Shown: piece by piece, positions 7,801 to 13,205 of the stretch
Numbering within the stretch: position 1 is the first letter of the stretch
How the letters are laid out: each line of letters opens with the position of its first letter
Origin: an uncultured Pseudomonadota bacterium
GTDB lineage: Bacteria; Pseudomonadota; Alphaproteobacteria; RF32; CAG-239
NCBI GenBank assembly: GCA_902795745.1
Contig: CADBMG010000022.1
Location: 1 to 14,746, forward strand
Direction: 5' to 3'
Length of the DNA stretch: 14,746 nucleotides
Made by a program: the position numbers and the translations under genes
Notes under the pieces: generated by a model
What the model was told of the DNA's origin: nothing
Databases searched by the model: none
Seen by the model: only the letters and a program-made list of their open reading frames with translations

Positions 7801-7895
7801 GCAAATGTTTTATCTTCTTCCCAAAATTTCAAAACTTCTTTTTCCAAAGCCACAAAATCAGGCTTAGCTTTTACTTCGGCGTAGTATTTTGTCAT
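4803..7895 (-). CDS. ileS: Isoleucyl-tRNA synthetase, type 2 (eukaryote-like)
   Basis: IleRS (EC 6.1.1.5) charges tRNA-Ile in the cytoplasm. It is a class I enzyme of 1030 residues. The HIGH motif is HYGH at 58-61 in PPFANGTPHYGH, and the KMSKS loop is KLSKR at 601-605, followed by LKNYPDP. The editing (CP1) domain lies roughly between 190 and 400 (VWTTTPWTLPSN, GTGVVHIAPGFGQDDFDVC). The KxSKRxKNYPDP context, the GWDCHGLPAE segment and the C-terminal extension without a cysteine-rich zinc module match the IleRS2 class shared with eukaryotes, not the E. coli IleRS1 class. Established knowledge links IleRS2 to low sensitivity to mupirocin. The start is supported by TAGGAT about six bases upstream. 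It is transcribed alone, behind a leader with a proposed isoleucine-rich attenuator peptide (7972-8016). Confidence 0.98.
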   Translation of the reverse strand: MTKYYAEVKAKPDFVALEKEVLKFWEEDKTFAKSVHNRDNAAEFVFYDGPPFANGTPHYGHIMVSYVKDVVARFQTMNGKKVERRLGWDCHGLPAEMSAEKQLGVSGRKQIEAYGVEKFNNFCRTDVLKYSGIWVDMFKRIGRWVDFEHDYKTMNLPFMESVIHNFKELYDKGLVYEDYRVLPYSWAAETPLSNFEVNLGYRDKTDNAITVMFTLENGQKILVWTTTPWTLPSNLMLAVGKDIDYAVMEENGQQYIIAKARLGSYKKQLEHATQVGEIKGADLLGLSYKPMFPYFTNLKEKGAFKVLSGDFVSTEDGTGVVHIAPGFGQDDFDVCRAYDENFPVVCPVDEAGKFTLEVPDYAGQQVFDTNEPIMQWLKTNGLLVKKEQYTHTYPYCWRTDTPLIYKAMSSWFVKVTDFRDEMVANNQQINWIPSHIKDGRFGKWLEGARDWSISRNRFWGTPIPVWKSDNPQFPRIDVFGSVDEIKEKTGIVVDNLHKPYIDDVVYPNPDDPSGKTMMHRVSDVFDCWFESGSMPYGQIHYPFDNKEWFENHFPADFIVEAIDQTRGWFYTLTVLSTALHHRPAFKNCICTGLLMAEGGQKLSKRLKNYPDPNDILDTIGSEALRWFLVSSPVLKGGNVAVDKEGKEIAKAARSALIPLWNAFYFFTLYANAENYQAKEISSSNEAMDNYILSKIKMLSQKVKQSFEIYDIAEACNQTTAFMEILNNWYIRRTRDRFWIGDTQAFDTLYTVLVNVAKVTAPLMPFVSEYVYKILTNQESVHLCDYPDLKEIKTDEKLMADMDFVQDLCSTGKNLREEKNLRNRLPLKALTIIGAKLSPQYQEIIKDELNVKEVRFDDNLANYATKNVYLYTPLLGKTLGKDMGAVMAAYKQGQWELNTDGTLSIGGKILTDDLFEVRLDMKEGVAGRAFDNNKAVLTLDTNVTAELNREGMARDFVRMVQTLRKDKDFNISDRIELYYSTADSELTKALVENEQYIAEQVLAIKVLPNCNNGTTGEIEGIEIIYDAKVAA

Positions 7896-7953
7896 ATTTT
7901 TATCCTAATTAAATTAATTAATTTGATTAAATAAGTTATTGATTTGTTAATAT

Positions 7954-8019
7954 AAAATGAACCGCTATCCCCTAAGGGATAATAATTTGTATGGAATATG
8001 TATAAAATGCGTTCATTTT
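7954..8019 (-). promoter_or_regulatory. Proposed attenuator structure in the ileS leader
   Basis: On the ileS transcript AAAATGAAC (8019-8011) can pair with GTTCATTTT (7962-7954), a perfect 9 bp extendable by GC/GC past one bulged G. Nested inside is TATCCC (7981-7976) with GGGATA (7971-7966), loop TTAG. The outer 5' arm covers the leader-peptide start codon and the inner 5' arm overlaps its isoleucine and proline codons, so a stalled ribosome would decide which pairing forms. The 3' end runs into UUUUAUAUU, a weak U run. I cannot tell whether the read-out is termination or control of translation. Confidence 0.5.
7972..8016 (-). CDS. Proposed isoleucine-rich leader peptide of ileS
   Basis: A 14-codon frame, MNAFYTYSIQIIIP, starts at ATG 8016-8014 and ends at TAG 7974-7972, 76 bases before the ileS start. 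It has a good Shine-Dalgarno of its own, GAGG (8027-8024), seven bases upstream. The proposed ileS promoter places the transcript start about 12 bases before that site. Four of its last six residues are Ile: codon 9 (ATA) and codons 11-13 (ATT ATT ATC). A peptide enriched in the substrate of the gene it precedes is the classic mark of ribosome-mediated attenuation, as known for trp, leu, ilv and pheST leaders. Low charged tRNA-Ile would stall the ribosome at the hairpin just described and raise ileS expression. A chance A+T-rich ORF is the alternative, since ATT and ATA codons are common in such sequence. Confidence 0.6.
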   Translation of the reverse strand: MNAFYTYSIQIIIP

Positions 8020-8045
8020 CTTTCCTCAATTGATAAACTGCGCTC

Positions 8046-8074
8046 AATCTATACTATATTAACTCAAACGTCAA
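8046..8074 (-). promoter_or_regulatory. Putative ileS promoter
   Basis: On the minus strand TTGACG (8074-8069) is followed after 17 bases by TAGATT (8051-8046). TATAGA at 8053-8048 with a 15-base spacer is the alternative -10. Transcription would start near 8039, just upstream of the leader-peptide ribosome-binding site. Confidence 0.5.
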
Positions 8075-8099
8075 GAATGATTTTGATAAATTCTTTACA

Positions 8100-8128
8100 A
8101 TAAAAATAGTGTTAAAAGCTATTTTTAT
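8100..8128. promoter_or_regulatory. 10-bp dyad upstream of the HxlR promoter, possible operator
   Basis: ATAAAAATAG (8100-8109) and CTATTTTTAT (8119-8128) are perfect inverted arms with a 9-base spacer. The dyad ends two bases before the proposed -35 of the HxlR gene and lies about 25 bases from the ileS -35. HxlR regulators commonly bind palindromes near their own promoters, so autoregulation is a reasonable inference. Confidence 0.4.
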
Positions 8129-8129
8129 A

Positions 8130-8158
8130 TTGCAAGGATTGTGATATTGTGCTAAAAG
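8130..8158 (+). promoter_or_regulatory. Putative promoter of the HxlR gene
   Basis: TTGCAA (8130-8135) and TAAAAG (8153-8158) are separated by 17 bases, giving a start near 8165 and a leader of about 20 nt that holds the AAGGAG ribosome-binding site. Confidence 0.4.
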
Positions 8159-8183
8159 TGATATGTTTTAAGGAGATTAACAA

Positions 8184-8528
8184 ATGATTGAAATGCCTCA
8201 GAACTTGGTAGAAATGGCGCTCAAAACGATGGGCGATCAATGGAAAGTTATGATTATTCAAGAACTTATGAACGGTACAAAACGTTTCGGAGAATTGAAA
8301 AAAGAGCTTGGAAATATTACCCAAAAAGTTCTGACTTCAAATTTGCGTGCGCTCGAAGAAAAAGGAATTTTGATTAGAACTGTTTATGCTCAGATTCCTC
8401 CGCGGGTAGAATATACGCTTACCAACATAGGTTATAATTTGAAGCCTGTGCTTGATTCTATGCGTGCTTGGGCCGAGGATTATTATAATCAGAATGTTAA
8501 AAGTTTTCTGCCGAGTTTGGCGTCATAA
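8184..8528 (+). CDS. HxlR-family winged-helix transcriptional regulator
   Basis: A 114-residue DNA-binding protein whose whole length fits the HxlR (MarR-like) winged-helix fold. MALKTMGDQWKVMIIQELMN (about 11-30) is the opening helix pair. KRFGELKKELGNITQKVLTSNLRALEEKG (about 33-61) is the helix-turn-helix with the recognition helix. RTVYAQIPPRVEYTLTNIG (about 65-83) is the wing, followed by the C-terminal dimerisation helix (LDSMRAWAEDYY). The protein has no cysteine, so thiol redox sensing as in YodB-type members is excluded. The start has AAGGAG with eight bases of spacing. It is divergent from ileS and has no partner gene directly beside it, so its target is unknown; the dyad at 8100-8128 is the best local candidate for a binding site. 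I see no terminator downstream. Confidence 0.92.
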   Translation: MIEMPQNLVEMALKTMGDQWKVMIIQELMNGTKRFGELKKELGNITQKVLTSNLRALEEKGILIRTVYAQIPPRVEYTLTNIGYNLKPVLDSMRAWAEDYYNQNVKSFLPSLAS

Positions 8529-8597
8529 CGATTCAAAATAATAATAATATAGTTAGATATATTCTGGTTTTTAAGTTGCAGAGGCTGTTATTTATAT

Positions 8598-8670
8598 CAT
8601 TGCGAAAAGCCTAGCGGCGTGGCAATCTCTTTCTTTTTACGTTATAGTCTGATAGTTAACGGAATTGCCA
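8598..8670. repeat. Degenerate REP/MITE-like palindrome
   Basis: CATTGCGAAAAGCC...GGCGTGGCAATCTC (8598-8629) contains ATTGC/GCAAT (8599-8603 with 8622-8626) and GCC/GGC arms. TGGCAAT (8620-8626) also has an inverted partner ATTGCCA (8664-8670). The wording resembles dispersed CATTGCGA...GGCAATCTC palindromes known from intergenic regions of several bacteria, here apparently eroded. A further ATTGCGAAA at 8718-8726 is a direct repeat of the left end. The rest of the 284-base gap between the HxlR gene and aspS shows no other feature; a 61-codon frame at 8619-8804 has no ribosome-binding site and is not credible. Confidence 0.4.
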
Positions 8671-8812
8671 GAGTGTTTTTATCGCATTTTGTGTGCGGAT
8701 TATTATCTGCACTAATGATTGCGAAAGTTAGGCTTTATTATAGGAATATGATGTCCCCATACATCTTAATCCCCAAAAGTGGAATAATCTTACGGTGCCT
8801 ATAATTCGAATA

Positions 8813-10573
8813 TTATTCTTTAGGCAAATCAATTGCAATATGCAATTCTTTAAGTTGCTCTTCCGTTACAGTGTTCGGAGCTTGCATCATCAAATCTTGT
8901 GCTTTGCCGTTCAGTGGGAACAAAATAACATCTCGGATAATTGGCTCATCTAAAAGCAACATTACCGTTCGATCAATTCCCGGAGCACATCCGGCGTGAG
9001 GAGGAGCTCCATATTTAAATGCATTTATCATGCCACCGAATTTGTTATCAACTATACTGTGATCATAGCCCGCAATTTCAAATGCTTTGTACATAATTTC
9101 AGGCAAGTGATTTCGTACTGCGCCTGATGCTAATTCAACACCGTTGCAGACCATATCATATTGATAAGCCAATATTTCAAGCGGATGCTTGTTATTTAAG
9201 GCCTCTAAGCCTCCTTGCGGCATCGAAAATGGATTGTGCGAAAATTCAATAGCTCCTGTCTCTTCATTTTCTTCATAGAACGGAAAATCTACCACCCAGC
9301 AGAGCTTGAACGCATTTTTATCAAATAAATCTAGTGCTTCGCCGAGTTTGTTGCGCACAATACCGGCAAACTTGTTGATTTTTTTGCCGCCCATAAAGAT
9401 AATTGCATCACCTTCATCCATGGCGAATTTATTTTTTAATTCTCTCAATTTTTCTTCATTGAAAAATTTAGCGATTCCTTTAACTGTGCCGTCAGCAAAT
9501 GCAACATAAGCCATGCCGCCGAATCCTTCTTCTTTGGCAAATGCATCAAACTTATCAAAGAATGAACGAGGCTTATTACCGGCATTCGGTAAGCGGATAG
9601 CACGAATCTGTTCGCCGTTTTTAGCTTTTTCATCATAAACACTAAAGCCGGAATTATTGAAAAAATCCGTTGCATCGTCAATGGTTAAAGGATTGCGCAA
9701 ATCCGGTTTATCACTACCGTATTTGAGCATTGCTTCACGGAAAGGAATGCGAATAAAAGGTGCTTCATCAACAGTTTTGCCGTTAGCAAATTTTTTAAAA
9801 ATCGTTCCCATGGTTTTTTCCATTACGGCAAATACATCTTCTTGAGTGACAAACGACATTTCCATATCTAGTTGATAAAATTCACCCGGACTGCGGTCAG
9901 CACGCGGATCTTCATCGCGAAAACATGGGGCTATTTGAAAATAGCGATCAAATCCGGATACCATCAAGAGCTGTTTAAACTGCTGCGGAGCCTGCGGTAA
10001 GGCATAGAACTTTCCCGGATTAATGCGTGACGGAACCAAAAAGTCTCTGGCCCCTTCCGGAGAAGATGCTGTTAAAATCGGAGTTTGATATTCGGTAAAT
10101 CCCTGTTCAACCATCAATTTACGCATTTCGGCAATAACTTTGGAACGTAGCATAATATTGTTATGAATGCGTTCACGGCGCAAATCCAAGAAGCGATACT
10201 TCAAACGTAACTCCTCTGGTTCGTTTCCTTCTCCGAAAACCTGAATTGGCAGTACATCAGCCTCAGAATAAATAGTTAGGGCAGAAACTTTTATTTCTAC
10301 ATCGCCTGTTGGCATATTTTTGTTAACACTTTCACGCGCAACGACAACACCCTCAATTCCTATAACACTTTCCACACGTGTATTTTGGATTGTATCAAAC
10401 AAATCGGAAGAGCTGTCAAAAACACATTGAGTTATACCATAGTGGTCACGTAAATCGACAAAGCATAAATTGCCCAAATTACGTTTACGGTGTATCCATC
10501 CGGCTAATTTGACCGTTGAACCGATATTATCAGCTCTCAGCTCGCCGCAAGTGTGGGTGCGATATTCGTTCAT
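8813..10573 (-). CDS. aspS: Aspartyl-tRNA synthetase (bacterial type)
   Basis: AspRS (EC 6.1.1.12) charges tRNA-Asp in the cytoplasm. It is a class II enzyme, 586 residues from the chosen start, the usual bacterial length. An N-terminal OB-fold anticodon-binding domain (about 1-110, with GWIHRKRNLG) is followed by the catalytic core with motif 2 FRDEDPRADRSPGEFYQLD starting at 218. The bacterial GAD insertion follows (about 280-415), then motif 3 APGIDRTVMLL around 530-541. I chose ATG 10573 because GAGG lies about six bases upstream and the protein then begins MNEYRTHTCGELR as in the family; a TTG nine codons earlier (10600) has no ribosome-binding site. His28 in the OB fold is the residue type reported in non-discriminating AspRS, which also make Asp-tRNA-Asn. 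It is divergent from rnd and probably monocistronic. Confidence 0.97.
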   Translation of the reverse strand: MNEYRTHTCGELRADNIGSTVKLAGWIHRKRNLGNLCFVDLRDHYGITQCVFDSSSDLFDTIQNTRVESVIGIEGVVVARESVNKNMPTGDVEIKVSALTIYSEADVLPIQVFGEGNEPEELRLKYRFLDLRRERIHNNIMLRSKVIAEMRKLMVEQGFTEYQTPILTASSPEGARDFLVPSRINPGKFYALPQAPQQFKQLLMVSGFDRYFQIAPCFRDEDPRADRSPGEFYQLDMEMSFVTQEDVFAVMEKTMGTIFKKFANGKTVDEAPFIRIPFREAMLKYGSDKPDLRNPLTIDDATDFFNNSGFSVYDEKAKNGEQIRAIRLPNAGNKPRSFFDKFDAFAKEEGFGGMAYVAFADGTVKGIAKFFNEEKLRELKNKFAMDEGDAIIFMGGKKINKFAGIVRNKLGEALDLFDKNAFKLCWVVDFPFYEENEETGAIEFSHNPFSMPQGGLEALNNKHPLEILAYQYDMVCNGVELASGAVRNHLPEIMYKAFEIAGYDHSIVDNKFGGMINAFKYGAPPHAGCAPGIDRTVMLLLDEPIIRDVILFPLNGKAQDLMMQAPNTVTEEQLKELHIAIDLPKE

Positions 10574-10614
10574 ATTTTCCTCGTTTTTACATTGTATCAA
10601 TTCTAACTTCGTTA

Positions 10615-10643
10615 GTTCTAGCTCTATTTTGCCTGAAAATCAA
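10615..10643 (-). promoter_or_regulatory. Putative aspS promoter
   Basis: On the minus strand TTGATT (10643-10638) is followed after 17 bases by TAGAAC (10620-10615), giving a start near 10608 and a 35-nt leader. A small CTAAC-TTC-GTTAG dyad (10603-10615) lies at the predicted start. Both hexamers are imperfect. Confidence 0.3.
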
Positions 10644-10704
10644 TGGTAAATTAAAAAAATGTTAAGCAATAGCGCATAAAATTAGAGCAATTGGAGAATA
10701 TATT

Positions 10705-11871
10705 ATGAAGTTGATAAATACAGATGAAGATTTGTGTGCTTTTTGTGAAATATTGAAAAAGCAATCGTTTATTACGGTAGATTCTGAGTTTATACGAGAA
10801 CATTCGTATTATCCTCTTTTGTGTTTATTACAAGTTGGATATGATGGCGATGCGGCAATTATTGATCCTCTGGCTAAAGTAGATTTGTCGCCGTTTTTTG
10901 ATATTTTGCAAAATCCGGATATAGTTAAAGTTTTTCACTCAGGAAGGCAGGATATCGAGATATTTTACAATTTGACCGGCAAGGTTCCTCAAAATGTTTT
11001 TGATACGCAAATTGCTGCCGAAGTTTGTGGTTTTGCCGAACATATAGGTTATGGCAATTTAGTGCGGGCAATTACGGGATGTGATATTGATAAATCATGT
11101 CGTTTAACAGATTGGAGTAAGCGTCCGCTGGAAGAGGATCAGTTGGAATATGCTCTGGGAGATGTAACATATTTGGTAGATTGTTACAAGTATTTGCAAA
11201 GATATTTACAGGAACATCAGCGCTTGGATTGGATTAAAGAAGAAACAGCAACTCTTTGTGGCGAGGATTTGTATGAATGCAATCCGGATGAATGTTGGAT
11301 GCGCATTCGCCATACTTCACATTCTCCGCAATATTTAGCAGCACTGAAATATTTGGCAGCCTGGAGAGAAAAGCGTGCACAGAAATATAATATTCCTCGT
11401 TCGGCAATTATGAAGGATGAAATGTTATTAAACATTGCCAGTGCGCACCCTAAAACTGTTGATGAATTGATTGCTGTGCGTAATATGCGTTCAGACATTG
11501 CCAAAGGTAGAATGGGGGAAGAAATTATTAAAGCCCTAAATGAGGCGGCACAAAATCCTATGCCTACGGATATATGTAAGAAAGATCGCAAAGATGCAAA
11601 AGTAAGTGTGCCTAATCATGAACAAAGTCTTATGGAAATTTTAAAAGTGCTTTTGAAGATAAAGAGCGGGGAGTGTGGGGTTTCAGCCCGTCTGATCGCC
11701 GATGATGAAGATTTACGTTATATAATTCTTAATTTACCGGAAAAAACTCTTACTATGCAAGGTTGGCGCTATGAGGTATTTGGACAATATGCTGAGCAGT
11801 TACGAAAAGGTAAATTGGCAATGACTTATAATGCTAAGAAAAAGCGTATAGATTTTATAACGCAGGAATAA
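10705..11871 (+). CDS. rnd: Ribonuclease D
   Basis: RNase D is a 3'-5' exoribonuclease that trims tRNA precursors and other small structured RNAs. The protein has 388 residues, close to the usual 375-390. The N-terminal DEDDy exonuclease domain shows all its metal-binding and catalytic residues: Asp26 and Glu28 (TVDSEFI), Asp83 (HSGRQDIEIF), and Tyr149 with Asp153 (LEYALGDVTYL). An HRDC domain follows at about 210-285 (LKYLAAWREKRAQKYNIPRS), then a C-terminal helical tail that may be a second, degenerate HRDC. The start has GGAG eight bases upstream. The gene is alone: divergent from aspS and ended by a strong shared terminator. Nothing is unusual apart from the diverged C-terminus. Confidence 0.96.
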   Translation: MKLINTDEDLCAFCEILKKQSFITVDSEFIREHSYYPLLCLLQVGYDGDAAIIDPLAKVDLSPFFDILQNPDIVKVFHSGRQDIEIFYNLTGKVPQNVFDTQIAAEVCGFAEHIGYGNLVRAITGCDIDKSCRLTDWSKRPLEEDQLEYALGDVTYLVDCYKYLQRYLQEHQRLDWIKEETATLCGEDLYECNPDECWMRIRHTSHSPQYLAALKYLAAWREKRAQKYNIPRSAIMKDEMLLNIASAHPKTVDELIAVRNMRSDIAKGRMGEEIIKALNEAAQNPMPTDICKKDRKDAKVSVPNHEQSLMEILKVLLKIKSGECGVSARLIADDEDLRYIILNLPEKTLTMQGWRYEVFGQYAEQLRKGKLAMTYNAKKKRIDFITQE

Positions 11872-11903
11872 AAAAATCCGTTACTTTGCAGTAACGGATT
11901 TTT
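11872..11903. terminator. Strong bidirectional terminator
   Basis: AAAAATCCGTTACT (11872-11885) and AGTAACGGATTTTT (11890-11903) form a perfect 14-bp stem with a TTGC tetraloop; the A and T ends supply a U run on either strand. It starts right after the rnd stop and serves the convergent gene ending at 11926. Confidence 0.92.
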
Positions 11904-11925
11904 CAGTATTCTGTACACCAAAGGC

Positions 11926-13026
11926 TTATTTTTTAGCAAAAGTTTCATTGCAAGCGTCGGTATAGCGAATAACGGCTTTTTTTACCTCTTTGGCTAAATG
12001 CGGAAAGTGATACGCAATTTCTGCTCCAAAAGCCGGACTAATGCTTCGTCTCAGTAGGGGCTTGATGAAAAGTTCCTCGTATTCATCCAGGTATTCCGTC
12101 GGAGTTTCAATACGTTTGAGATCTATAAGATGTTCTCGCGGCAGCATGGAAAATGCTCCCAACAATACTTTTTTTGCCATTTCGGTATCATACAATTCCT
12201 TACGACAATCAGCTATTTCCTTCTGTGGAATCAAATGTTTGTACCTATTGTTGAAATATATACGCAGATGTTGATAATCAGGTAAATAACTTTTAGCTAA
12301 AAGCAAACGCAATGCATTTTCATTTTCCTGATTAATCAAAGACATCATAGTTTTTTCTTGAAGGATATTTTTCTCCATGTTACAACGTTCAATCAGCTTT
12401 TTTGTGATAAGGGGATTGCGAAGGTCAAGCAGCTCTTTTTGCACCGATTCTGTGAATAATTTGCTCTCCTTAACAGCACCATCAATGTAAGAACACAAAG
12501 CCTCAATCCAATCGTTTATTTGCGAACTGAAACGATGATAGGTCATTTTAGCATCAGTTTTAAATAGGCTTTCATTGCAGTGCTTAATGAGTTCTAACTC
12601 AAAATTTTCCGGCAACGCAAAATCACGACAATATGCTACGATTTTTAACGGATTACGCTCGGCAAACAGTATCGAAATGTAGTAGTCATCAAGAGCAACG
12701 GGAAACCTTCTGAATGAGTGCCACGGCATTCTTCGCACTAACATTTCTGTTTCTGTTTCAGTTAATGATTTCTTTGACAAATGCAATGTTTTCAACCACA
12801 AATCACGTACAGAATCATTGCTTTGTACGACGATATCAGCTTCGCTTGTGGCTAAATCGTACTTGAAACGCAATTTCAATACTTTTTGCGCAAATCTTGC
12901 ATCTTTAGCATCGTTAGGTGAAGTAAACGAATTGTCAGCTAAGCCAACCAAAAAGGAAAACTCTTCTATTGATAAAGTATTCCGCCATGCTTTCCAAAGA
13001 AAGCTTAATTTTTTAATAATATTCAT
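11926..13026 (-). CDS. Hypothetical 366-residue helical protein
   Basis: A long, uninterrupted frame with the same base composition as its neighbours encodes 366 residues. No signal peptide or membrane span is visible. The sequence is rich in Leu, Lys and Glu and reads as almost wholly alpha-helical, with repeated short amphipathic segments (for example KELLDLRNPLITKKLIERCN near 200 and ENALRLLLAKSYLPDYQHLR near 240). This would fit a helical-repeat scaffold, which is only an inference. The N-terminus MNIIKKLSFLWKAW is basic and hydrophobic but too short for a membrane anchor. I do not recognise the family. There is no Shine-Dalgarno sequence before the ATG; the proposed promoter would give an almost leaderless mRNA. 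It is convergent with rnd and downstream of ppdK, with a hairpin between. Confidence 0.85.
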   Translation of the reverse strand: MNIIKKLSFLWKAWRNTLSIEEFSFLVGLADNSFTSPNDAKDARFAQKVLKLRFKYDLATSEADIVVQSNDSVRDLWLKTLHLSKKSLTETETEMLVRRMPWHSFRRFPVALDDYYISILFAERNPLKIVAYCRDFALPENFELELIKHCNESLFKTDAKMTYHRFSSQINDWIEALCSYIDGAVKESKLFTESVQKELLDLRNPLITKKLIERCNMEKNILQEKTMMSLINQENENALRLLLAKSYLPDYQHLRIYFNNRYKHLIPQKEIADCRKELYDTEMAKKVLLGAFSMLPREHLIDLKRIETPTEYLDEYEELFIKPLLRRSISPAFGAEIAYHFPHLAKEVKKAVIRYTDACNETFAKK

Positions 13027-13035
13027 AACTTTATA

Positions 13036-13063
13036 ATTTTAATTAATAATAAGATTTTGGCAA
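13036..13063 (-). promoter_or_regulatory. Putative promoter of the 366-residue gene
   Basis: On the minus strand TTGCCA (13063-13058) is followed after 16 bases by TAAAAT (13041-13036). The start would fall near 13029, about three bases before the ATG, so the transcript would be nearly leaderless. In A+T-rich DNA such matches are easily found by chance. Confidence 0.3.
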
Positions 13064-13116
13064 AAATCTAAAGGATAAAGACAAAGTTGTCAATAAAATT
13101 TTATGAGCAAAAAGAG

Positions 13117-13160
13117 AGGGATTTTTCTTTTGTACGAAAATGTACATCAGAAAAATCCCT
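13117..13160 (-). terminator. Long hairpin between ppdK and the next gene
   Basis: AGGGATTTTTCT (13117-13128) and AGAAAAATCCCT (13149-13160) are perfect 12-bp arms. They enclose TGTAC/GTACA (13131-13135, 13142-13146) with a 6-nt loop, separated by a 2x2 internal loop, for 17 bp in all. On the minus strand it is followed by CTCTTTTTGC, so it probably terminates ppdK. Confidence 0.5.
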
Positions 13161-13180
13161 TCGGTTAAGTTTTTTATATA

Positions 13181-13205
13181 CGCTTAATGGTTAATCTATT
13201 AAGCG
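13181..13205 (-). repeat. Inverted repeat overlapping the ppdK stop codon
   Basis: CGCTTAAT (13181-13188) and ATTAAGCG (13198-13205) are perfect 8-bp arms with a 9-base loop. One arm includes the last ppdK codons and stop (13199-13201). No U run follows on the minus strand, so it is not a classic terminator; it may protect the mRNA 3' end or be incidental. Confidence 0.4.

Noticed and set aside
10574..10600. TTG at 10600 as the aspS start
   Set aside because: It has no Shine-Dalgarno site and adds nine residues not seen in the family; ATG 10573 has GAGG at good spacing.
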